From positions 6,014,001-6,078,000 of the forward strand of contig NC_022663.1 in the NCBI RefSeq assembly GCF_000157895.3: 64,000 nucleotides of DNA, in the 5' to 3' direction. Position 1 is the first letter of the stretch; every line of letters begins with the position of its first letter. Below the pieces are notes generated by a model. The model saw only the letters and a list, made by a program, of their open reading frames with translations. It was not told where the DNA came from and made no database searches. This document shows positions 35,955 to 44,000 of this stretch, piece by piece. This DNA is from Mycobacterium kansasii ATCC 12478. GTDB taxonomy: Bacteria > Actinomycetota > Actinomycetes > Mycobacteriales > Mycobacteriaceae. Position numbers and translations under genes: made by a program.

Positions 35955-37398
35955 GGCTCTTCATGATTGAGGGTGTAGTCGGGGTCTGAATCCGCCGGTC
36001 TCCAGCAGTGATCGGGCGATGTAGCGGCAGAGGTCGCGGAATCCGAGGGCGGAGCCGCACAGGTGTTCGAGTCGGCCGTTGATGGCTTCTGTGGGTCCGT
36101 TGGAGGTACCGGGTCGGTCGAAGTAGGCCAGCACGTCAGTGGCGCATTTCTTCAACGTTCGCCCCAGGGTGATGACTTCGGTCAATGCGGCGGGGACGGC
36201 GTGGCCGATCGACTCGATGAGCGTGCTCATCAGTTCGGGGCCGGTCCGGCGGTCGGGGTTGCGGTAGGCGGTGATCATGCGCTGGTAGATGCCCCAGGTC
36301 GCATCGACTTCGGCGTGGGCGTCGACGGCGAACAGGTTTGTCAGCCGGTCTCTTTGCTTGTCGGTGAGCAAGTCGGTCCCGGTATGCAGGGTCCGCCGCG
36401 CGGCATAGAGCGGATCGCTCGTGCGGCCGCGGTGTCCACAGGTGTCGAGTTGAACAAGGCGCCGGCATGCGTCCAGCGCCTCGCCGGCCAGCCGCACGAC
36501 GTGGAAGGGATCCATCACCGCGACCGCGTCGGGCAGCTCCTCGCTGGCGGCGGTCTTAAACCGTCTTAAACCCGGTGAAGCCTTCCATCGCCACTACTTT
36601 CACCGCCTCGCGCCAGGACTTGTCTCGTTCGGCCAGCCAGGCCATGAAGGCCTGTTTTGAGCGGCCCTCGACCATGTCCAGCAGCCGCGCCGGGCCGGTG
36701 CCTCACGGATGCCGGTCAGGTCGATGATCACGGTCACGTACTTGTCGCCGCGCCGCGTGTGGCGCCACACGTGTTCGTCGACCCCGATCACCTTGACCCC
36801 GTCGAACCTGCCCGGATCGTCGATCAACCTACGCTTGCCCTCGGCCAACACGGCGTCGTTGGCGGTGTTCCACGACACCGCGAGCCCTTCGGCGACACGG
36901 GCGATCGTGAGGTGTTGGCACACAATGGCTTCCAGTGCCCACCGCAGGCCACGGCGGGAGAGCTTGGCCCGCGGTTCGGCCGCGCTGCTGGTGTTTTGGC
37001 GCCATACATGCCGGCAGCTGGCGCACCCGTAGCGGCGGATCGTGACCAGCAAGGTCGTCGGCCGCCACCCGAACGGCTCATGTGCAAGTTGGCGCGTCCC
37101 GGTGTCGTGCGGACTGCCTTGCTCGCCGCAGCGCCGGCACCATCGATCCTCGTCGGTGATCCGGCACGCCAGCATCGCCCGGTCGCAGTCCAGGCGCTGC
37201 CCCGTCACCTCAAGCCCGAGTTCATCGAGCCGGCAAAAAGTCGTCAAGTCAGCGCAGGCAAAGCCCGCACCACCGGTAGCGTCGTGCACGTCGAGGTCTT
37301 TCGGATGGTTGGTGTAGGAACCCCCATCATCGGAAGACCCCGACCCCTACCCGGTCAACGACGCGCCGGCCTCCCTACACCCTCATCCGCGAAGAGCC
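35955..37398 (-). mobile_element. ISL3-family insertion sequence with inactive transposase
   Basis: A 1444-bp element. The terminal inverted repeats are 24 bp, GGCTCTTC at both tips and GAGGGTGTAG at the inner ends (35955-35978 and the complement of 37375-37398), matching at 20 of 24 positions. A perfect 8-bp direct repeat CGATTACG flanks it. The GGCTCTTC tip, 8-bp duplication and transposase type agree with the ISL3 family. The insertion lies 10 bases after the stop of EspE paralogue 1, so it split the island but no gene. The conserved flanks suggest a fairly recent insertion, although the transposase has already been damaged. Confidence 0.9.
35961..37289 (-). pseudogene. ISL3 transposase, frameshifted
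   Basis: Read leftward from 37289, the N-terminal half has the zinc-finger cysteines (WCRRCGEQ, GCASCRHVW), a helix-turn-helix and the first catalytic Asp in VIGVDEHVWRH. One base is then missing near 36705 (GAGGCACC where GAGGGCACC would keep frame). A 10-bp tandem duplication at 36552-36571 breaks the frame again just before MDPFHVVRLAGEALDA (second Asp). The C-terminal part 35961-36518 is intact and ends after GPTEAINGRLEHLCG (catalytic Glu). Two small lesions therefore inactivate an otherwise full-length ISL3 transposase, which may still be mobilised by a related copy elsewhere. Confidence 0.87.
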
Positions 37399-37406
37399 CG
37401 ATTACG
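37399..37406. repeat. 8-bp target-site duplication, right copy (CGATTACG)
   Basis: Matches 35947-35954 exactly and abuts the right inverted repeat of the ISL3-type element. Confidence 0.85.
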
Positions 37407-37667
37407 TGCAGGCGAAGCCAGAGCAATACCGGTGCTGTGACCGCAGCTCGTGAGCTGGTCCACACGTGCATCAACCGATTGGTGTAGGGCCACCAATGCG
37501 CGCACTCGAGGGGGCGCACCAGCCACGGATGTGTCAGGGTCGGGAATCCGCTGATGTTGTCGCGGCGTGTGCATGGCGGCCGCACTCGAATGCGCGACGA
37601 GCCTCAAAGATGAAGCCGTGCATTGCTTTCCACTGCTACCAACGGCTGAACCCGGCGGCACAACCGA

Positions 37668-37949
37668 TCAGGCCAATTGTGCGGCCTCGCGGACCGGGTA
37701 ACCGTGACGCTCGGCCAGCGACCGCAGTTGGCCCAACGCGAACGCGCGCGCCCGCCCCGTTGCAGGGATCACCACGCCGGCCCACAGCCCTTCGGCACCC
37801 GGTGACTCGACGGCTTCGCGGGCACACAGCCACCGGCACGGGCAAGCGCGGCACAGCGCTTTGGCCTCGTCATCGGGACTGGTCGTCCAGCGGTCAGGGT
37901 CCTGCGTGCAAGCGCCCAACGGGATGTCATATAAGACTGGTGCGGTCAT
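37668..37949 (-). CDS. WhiB6-like iron-sulfur transcriptional regulator
   Basis: A 93-residue WhiB protein. The four iron-sulfur cysteines are in LGACTQDP and CRACPCRWLC (CxxCx5C, with one extra Cys), followed by the turn EGLWAGV and a basic C-terminal helix GRARAFALGQLRSLAERHG. From memory it is very close to WhiB6 (Rv3862c), including CTQDPDRWTT, PDDEAK, the EGLWAGVVIP turn and the C-terminal helix. WhiB6 is encoded next to espE and regulates ESX-1 genes. The start ATG 37949 is fixed by an in-frame TGA six codons upstream. It runs leftward, divergent from the EspB/EspE-like gene at 38260, the same relative arrangement as whiB6 and espE in the ESX-1 locus. It is likely a paralogue, since the ESX-1 locus itself is not here. 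Confidence 0.9.
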   Translation of the reverse strand: MTAPVLYDIPLGACTQDPDRWTTSPDDEAKALCRACPCRWLCAREAVESPGAEGLWAGVVIPATGRARAFALGQLRSLAERHGYPVREAAQLA

Positions 37950-38259
37950 CTTTGCCAGGCTCTTTCAGAAGCGGTGCAGCTTTTCGTTTCACGCCTCCAC
38001 CACGCCCCGGCAAACAATAGCACAAACCATTGCATATCCAATCAGACGGCCTGGCCAAGCTCGTTAGAGGCGAGCCGGCTCCATTCGACGAGATCGTCGT
38101 GCCACTCATTCTATTTCAGAAACACATTCCGGTTTATCTCGGAACCTGGTTCTGCTTTGTTTTGGAAGCCGGTTCTGAATTCGATGTGCTGAATTTGGTG
38201 CACGAACCAGCGAATTCAGCGACTATTATTGTGGTAACCCCAAGTAAGAAGATTCGGTT
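37950..38259. promoter_or_regulatory. divergent promoter region, whiB6-like / EspB-EspE chimera
   Basis: About 310 AT-richer bases between two divergent genes. The right part (from 38186) is duplicated 708 bases downstream, including the ribosome-binding region of the next gene. By analogy with the whiB6-espE region it may hold a binding site for the WhiB6-like protein, but I cannot point to one. Confidence 0.45.
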
Positions 38260-38372
38260 ATGTCTCAAGCACGCGCTCTGTGGGTGGACCAGAGCGAGAT
38301 TTCGGCCAGGGCCGACGAGGTGGAATCCCCGATGGCGGATCCAACAGACAACGCCGCCGAGGGCGCGTGCGC
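38186..38372 (+). repeat. direct repeat, copy A (upstream region and espB-like 5' end)
   Basis: Starts GTGCTGAATTT and runs through the ATG at 38260 into the EspB-like N-terminus, ending at GGCGCGTGCGC. The same order recurs at 38894-39077 with an ATG-to-ATG offset of exactly 708 bases. The copies have diverged and differ by one codon in the coding part. Confidence 0.75.
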
Positions 38373-39114
38373 TTCAAAGGCGACCAGGCGAACCATGTTG
38401 TCCACCGAGAACATGCGGACCAGCCGTATGGCGGGCGCCAAGGAGCGCCAACACCTTGCGCAGCCCATGCGGGACGTGGCCACGGCCCACGAAGGTGTTG
38501 ACCGCGACAGCCTATCGAGCTTGGCCGACTTGTTCCCGGGTGGCCTGCCCACGGTGCCCACCGCCGACGAATTAACGGCGCTACTCGATTTCTTCCGGTG
38601 CCTTGATCGCTGCGCCCGGCTGAATTACGAGTTCTTCACGGTCCTCGCGGTGGCCGCTAGTTGCCTCGCCCTTGAACAGTACGGGGGAACCACCGGCCAG
38701 AAAGTGTCGCTTGCCATCGCCGTCGTCGTTTGCCCTATTGCGCTTCGTGTCGCCATTGACAAATTCGTCTCTTTAGGAAGGACGACCTCACAAAATGCGA
38801 GCAATGTGCGGGTGCAGACCAAGAGGTCGACCAGTATGGTGACGGCCCTGCCGACACCATATGACGCGATTTCCAGCCAGGTCTGTAATTGCAGTGCTGA
38901 ATTTAGTGCCGGAATCAGTGAATTCAGCCACTACAATTGGTGTAATCACCAGGAAGAAGGTTCTGTCATGTCTCAGCCGACGCTGACAGTGAACCAGAGC
39001 GATATTTTAGCCAGGGCCGACGAGGCGGAGGCCCTGATAGCGGACTTACCGAGTAGTGGCGTCGTTGGCGCGTGCGCCCCCAACACCAGCCCAAACATAG
39101 CGCTACAACGCTAG
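38260..39114 (+). CDS. EspB/EspE chimera with second EspB-like N-terminus
   Basis: A 284-residue mosaic frame. Residues 1-85 resemble the N-terminus of EspB (Rv3881c): VDQSEISARADEVESPMADP, LSTENMRTSRMAGAKERQ, then VATAHEGVD. Residues 95-205 instead match the EspE paralogues: LEQYGGTTGQKVSLAIAVVVCP with a hydrophobic helix, ending near VTALPTPYD. The frame then reads through a copy of the gene's own upstream region. It ends with a second EspB-like start, MSQPTLTVNQSDILARADEAE, that stops after 48 residues. That internal ATG (38968) has its own GGAAGAAGG ribosome-binding site seven bases upstream. The gene looks like a product of unequal recombination between esp genes. Whether a stable secreted protein is made is uncertain. 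Confidence 0.65.
   Translation: MSQARALWVDQSEISARADEVESPMADPTDNAAEGACASKATRRTMLSTENMRTSRMAGAKERQHLAQPMRDVATAHEGVDRDSLSSLADLFPGGLPTVPTADELTALLDFFRCLDRCARLNYEFFTVLAVAASCLALEQYGGTTGQKVSLAIAVVVCPIALRVAIDKFVSLGRTTSQNASNVRVQTKRSTSMVTALPTPYDAISSQVCNCSAEFSAGISEFSHYNWCNHQEEGSVMSQPTLTVNQSDILARADEAEALIADLPSSGVVGACAPNTSPNIALQR
38894..39077 (+). repeat. direct repeat, copy B (upstream region and truncated espB-like 5' end)
   Basis: Second copy of 38186-38372. It contains GTGCTGAATTT, a purine-rich ribosome-binding site AGGAAGAAGG at 38951-38960 and ATG 38968. It leads directly into the EspE paralogue at 39134. Confidence 0.75.
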
Positions 39115-39133
39115 ACCGAAAGAAAGTTCAACC

Positions 39134-40486
39134 ATGTTCTCTGGAATTGAGGAGCTCATCACGGATTTCGTTGACGCGATGGTAGAGGAAGCGGAATTTG
39201 CAGCCAATCTTAATCCGGAAAACGTGGGGTGGGCAGCTCACCATGGGCCGTGGCCGTTCCAGCAAAATGGGAACCAGCCACCCCCGGCGCCGGCACCACA
39301 AGAGCAGGTACGGGATACCTCGGAGAGGGGATCGGTTATCTGCGCCGAGACCGAGGTCTTACTTGGCGTCGTGCTGGCATTGCTTGGACAGGGAAGACCC
39401 GATCCAGGTGATCGTTTGGTGGCCAGTAGGTCGATGTTCAACGAGGTCAGTGCCCAGATCGAGGCTCTTGTTCCGGGTGGTGGCTGGCAAGGCTCGGCGG
39501 CGCAGGCTTATGTAGCCCACAACCTCGCACAATCACAGCGGGCGAAGCTGATGCGTGATCTCGACCATCTCGCCGCCGACCTGGTTTCCGCTCAAGGCGA
39601 TCTCGTTGAAAAGATTCGCTATTTCGTGATTGCATTGCTGGGCGGAGTCGGCCTTTTAGGCGCATATTGCTTCTACCTTGAACAGTTCGAGGGGGCCCCC
39701 GGCCGACTCCTGTCGTTACAAATCGCGTCACTCATGTTCCTTTTTGTGATCACTAGCCTCCTCTCTGTCCTCGGGTTCTTTGCAATCGCGACGTACCGTA
39801 ATGCGAGTAACCTGCAGGCAGCGACCCAGAGATTGACCCATATGGTGACGACCTTGCCTTCACTGTCGGACACGAATCCCCGGTTGCCCGATGCGCCTTT
39901 CCCCCCAGCAGATCCCCGTTCCGAATTCGATGCCGCCGAGCACAGCTTGGTTTCCCCTGTCGCGGGCCTGCCCGACGACAAGGCGCCCACCGCCGAGACG
40001 CCCGATGTCTCCTTGGCGTTCGCTGACCTACCCGGCTCGCCTGAATTCAGCATGCCCACGCTGCCGAGTCCCGGCTTCCCCGATTTCGGCGCGCCCCACT
40101 TGCCCATCCCCACCTTGGCCGGCCTAGCCATTCTGCCCACCGCCGACGAATTAGCGGCGTTGCCCGACTTGTCGGGCGCCTTGGCCGGCGAGCCCGGCCT
40201 GGCCAACCTGTCAACCATGGCTCAACTGGCGGCACCGCTCAGCCAGCTCAGCGGGCTCTCGGGAGCAGCCGGCGGGCTCAGCCAACTCACCAACATTGCC
40301 GGCCAGCAGGCACAAATGATCTCCTCACTTGCCCAGCAGGGTGCGCAGCAGCACGCCGCCCTGGCCGATCAGGTGAGAAAAGACGACCACAACGACGGCG
40401 CCGCCGCCGGCACAACCACGACAGAGCCTGCTCCCGTCGATGCCGCAACCGGTTCCGCCCCACAGCCCCGGCACCACGTCCGGTAA
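39134..40486 (+). CDS. EspA/EspE-family ESX-1 secretion-associated protein, EspE paralogue 2
   Basis: A 450-residue protein. The N-terminal domain has GRPDPGDRLVASRSMF and GGGWQGSAAQAYVAHNLAQSQ, like EspE (PDPGD..NTGSSLF, NWIGQAAEAY). One or two hydrophobic helices lie near 160-215. NASNLQAATQRLTHMVTTLPSLSD then leads into a Pro-rich region (LPDAPFPP, FADLPGSPEFSMP, GFPDFGAPHLP). The C-terminus LSQLTNIAGQQAQMISSLAQQGAQQHA followed by acidic, Ala/Thr-rich residues matches the end of EspE closely. It is a diverged duplicate of the protein at 34542-35936 and is closer to EspE at the C-terminus. ATG 39134 has GAAAGAAAG upstream. A type VII-secreted envelope or effector protein is likely; its function is unknown. 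Confidence 0.88.
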   Translation: MFSGIEELITDFVDAMVEEAEFAANLNPENVGWAAHHGPWPFQQNGNQPPPAPAPQEQVRDTSERGSVICAETEVLLGVVLALLGQGRPDPGDRLVASRSMFNEVSAQIEALVPGGGWQGSAAQAYVAHNLAQSQRAKLMRDLDHLAADLVSAQGDLVEKIRYFVIALLGGVGLLGAYCFYLEQFEGAPGRLLSLQIASLMFLFVITSLLSVLGFFAIATYRNASNLQAATQRLTHMVTTLPSLSDTNPRLPDAPFPPADPRSEFDAAEHSLVSPVAGLPDDKAPTAETPDVSLAFADLPGSPEFSMPTLPSPGFPDFGAPHLPIPTLAGLAILPTADELAALPDLSGALAGEPGLANLSTMAQLAAPLSQLSGLSGAAGGLSQLTNIAGQQAQMISSLAQQGAQQHAALADQVRKDDHNDGAAAGTTTTEPAPVDAATGSAPQPRHHVR

Positions 40487-41053
40487 GGCTCCCGTCCAGC
40501 CATCACCAGCGAAAATCGGCGTCGGTGCAACGCTAGAGTCCAACTGGCGTGTCCCCGGTGATGGAGTCGGCCTTTTTCAGAGTTCTGTGGCCCCTGTTGG
40601 GGCCTAAACCGACGATGAATTACACGGCTGGCCGGAAGAAGTATTCCGCTGAGGACGTGGTGCGTAAGCTGCGCCGCGCGGACGAGTTCGCCTGCAGCGC
40701 GGCGCGAACCCGCCGATGCCCATAGGTACCGCGAGAGCGAATTAGCCGATTCCGAGCAGTCCCGGGATCTCGGACGACGACACCGACGGGGACTTCTCAG
40801 AGGGCGACGGCAACGGCCCGCCGCCCGGATCCGCGGCTCGACCTCGTCGACGATCGAACCCTCCGGATCAACTTCCCGGCCAACATCACTGCCCGCGCCG
40901 CGGATGCACGCCGCCGGCGGGCTCTAGAGGTGGCGGCTAGCGCGCAAATCCGCACCAGTTGCGAACCGAACCCGTACGTCAGAGCGTTCCCGGAGGGGAA
41001 CGCGCGCAGTGATAACAGTCATGTCATGTCGACGGCGGACAACGAGCAGGGTG
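40487..41053. other. decayed region with insertion-sequence remnant
   Basis: About 570 bases between EspE paralogue 2 and the end of mmpL. Apart from the transposase fragment at 40614-40722, I see only short fragments with stops in all frames. The dense Arg/Asp-coding character near 40760-40930 suggests old coding DNA that has decayed. Confidence 0.4.
40614..40722 (+). pseudogene. remnant of an IS3-type OrfA transposase
   Basis: Reads MNYTAGRKKYSAEDVVRKLRR then ADEFA before similarity is lost. The KKYSAEDVVRKLRRADE segment is typical of the helix-turn-helix start of IS3-family OrfA proteins of mycobacteria. No remaining ends or orfB were recognised, so this is a short relic. Confidence 0.5.
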
Positions 41054-44000
41054 CTAGGTGATTGCCGACCTATCGGGAAGGGCGCTTCCCGTGTCGACGG
41101 GTTGCTTGCCGTTGCCGTTGGTGTGGCCGTTGCCGTTGGTGTGGCCGTTGCCGTTGGTGTGGCCGTTGCCGTTGGTGTGGCCGTTGCCGTTGGTGTGGCC
41201 GTTGCCATTGGTGTGGCCGTTGCCGTTGGTGTGGCCGTTGCCATTGGTGTGGCCGTTGCCGTTGGTGTGGCCGTTGCCGTTGGCATGGCCGTTACCGTTG
41301 CCGTTGCCATTGGTCATCAGGGCCGGCAGGTCGATGGGGCCGAAAAGCGGCAGGGAGTGTTGGATGCGGTCGCCGTCGCCATCGCTGACGCCTGATTCGT
41401 GCCCATTTGATGTGGCCGTCTTGGCACGCAGCACGACGGAACCGAATAGCGGAAGAGCGTGCTCGCCGAGATCGGCGAACGGGTCCTTGCCATTGCTCGT
41501 GATGGGGAAATCCAACTTCCGCAGCGGCACATCTTTGGCGGGACGGCGGCGTACGGCTCTGGGCGTATCGCCGGCTGGAACGGCACGAACTTTCGACGGT
41601 GGGCGTGTCGCACCGCCGGTCTTGCGGGCGGGGACGGCCTTTGCCCGTGCTGGCCGAGCTTGGCCCCGCGTCTTGTTGCGACCGCTCGCCCGCTGCTTCT
41701 TACTGGACGTAGCGAGCTTCGACGGCCACCAGTTAGCCTGGCCAATCAGCGCAGCCAACGCTGGCACCGTGACGGTGCGAACGATGAAGGTGTCGATCAG
41801 GATCCCGGCGCCGATAATGAAGCCGGCTTCCACCATGGTGCTGATCGTGGCGGCCAGCAGGCCGAACATTGACGCGGCGAAAATGAGGCCGGCGGATGTG
41901 ATCACACCGCCCGTTGAACCGACTGTGCGAATAACACCGACCCGCACGCCATGGGGCGATTCGTCACGGATACGCGAGATCAGCAGCATGTTGTAGTCAG
42001 CGCCAACCGCAACCAGCAGAATGAATGACAGCCCGGGCAGGCTCCAATGCAATTCTTTGCCGAGTATCAGCTGGAAAACGATGACACCGAGGCCTAGGGC
42101 TGCAAAAAAGGAAACCAGTACAGAACCGATGAGGTATAGGGGCGCAATAATCGCTCGTAGCAGCATGACCAGGATCAAAAAGACGATAACGATCGTGGCC
42201 AACACGATGAAATTGATGTCGCTATTGTAATAGTCCCGAGTATCTGCCAGCCCGGTCGGAATGCCCACCAGCGATATCGTCGCGTCCGCCAACTCGGTAT
42301 TCGGTTGCGAGGACCGCGCTGCCGACAGGATCGTATTCACCTGGTCCATGGCTTGGGTGGTGAACGGATTGAGCGAGCTTTGGATGAGGTACCGTGCCGC
42401 GTGCCCGTCGCTGGATATGAAAATCTGCGCGGCCTTCTTGAACTCGTCGGCGGCCAGCACCTGCGGCGGGACATTGAAGCCGGCCATAGACGGTCGTTCG
42501 GCGTCGCGCTTGAGGCCCAGCAGGAAGTCCGATGCCTCGTCGAGTCCGGTGCCCATCTTCTTGGTCTGGTCTACCAGTGCTGCTACGCCGTCGGCGACCG
42601 CACGGCTACCTTGTGCGAGGGCGTTGGCGCCCTGCTGCATCTGATTCAGCCGGTTCTGCAGTCCGTCGATAGACCGCAACGTACTGACTGCTTCGTTCAG
42701 GTTTTGCTGCAGCTTGTCGATCGTCTGGCTGACGGTCTGCACCTCTTTCGTTTGCTGCAGGCTGCGAGCCAGATTGGTGATGCTGTTGAGGGTTCCACTG
42801 GTCTGTGCTTGGACCAGCGCCTGCAACTGGCTCCGCGAGGCCGCACAGGCCGGGTCGGCATTGCAGGTCGGACTGGAGTTCAGCGCCTTCAGCAGCGGAC
42901 TGGCCCAGGCGACGGTATTCGCCACGTCGACCATGTTTGCGCTAAGGGCGTCGCCGAGCGCCCGCATGCGGCCGACCAGCTTGGCCGTCCTGTCGAGGTC
43001 GTTGAGCGTCTTGTCGCCGCCCATCAGTTGCTTCATCGTGGTAAGCACGCTCACCAGCGTGCCGGCACTGCCGACAGCTTGAGTGACCTGGTCGCGCACC
43101 TGCGCCAGGGCGCCGGCTAAATCGTTGGAGCCGTTGACCAGCCTGTCCAAGTCGCTGCCGTGGTCCCTGATTGCATCCCCGGCCTCGTCGAGTTTGCCGC
43201 CTACCTCGCCGGCCTGATAGGACACCTTCGTCTGCTGCAGCGGTTCGCCGTTGGGCCGGGTCAACCCGCGTATGGCGGTGATGTCGGGTAGTTGGCTGAT
43301 CCGGTGCGACATCATCTCGAGATCGGCGAGTGCGGTCGGGTTCCGCAGGTCACGCGGCGACTTAATGAAAAGCATCATCGGCGTCATCATGTTCTGCGGG
43401 AAGTGGCGACTCATGGCCTCGTATCCCGCGACGCTGGTGACGTCGGACGGCAATGCCTTGAGATCGTCGTAGTTGAAGCGCACCAAGAAGCTGGATCCCG
43501 CCAGGATTGCCAGCACGACGAGACTGGCGACCAGATGGATCCGGGGCCGCCGTACGATCCGTGTTCCGGTGCGCCTCCAGAAGCGATGGGTGAGATCGCG
43601 TCGCGGCTTGATCCAGCCGCGGCGCCCGATCAGCACCAGAATGGCGGGCAGCAGGCTCACCGCAGCCACGAAGCTGACGACGATCGATACCGAAATCGCC
43701 GGTCCGACCGTGGAAAAGACCGGCAATTTGCAGAAGACCATCACGATGAATGTGACCGCCACGGTCGCCGCCGATGCCGCGATTACTTTGCCGATCGACA
43801 TCAATGCTCTCTGGACAGCCAGGTCCGAAGCCAGGCCTTGCCGCACATAGTCGTGATATCGGCTGATCAGAAAGACGGCATAATCCGTTCCGGCACCGAT
43901 CATTACCGCGCTCATGAAAATGATCGTCTGCGTTTGCACGTCCAGGCCGATTGTTGCCAGCGCGGACAACGTGCCTTGGGCGGTCCCCATAGAGATACCG

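Noticed and set aside
38030..38575. 181-codon plus-strand frame
   Set aside because: It overlaps the EspB-like start in another frame, and its second half is Arg/Pro-rich shadow sequence.
41108..41299. Regular 18-bp repeat as a CRISPR array
   Set aside because: Units are contiguous without spacers and in frame with mmpL; it is a coding tandem repeat.
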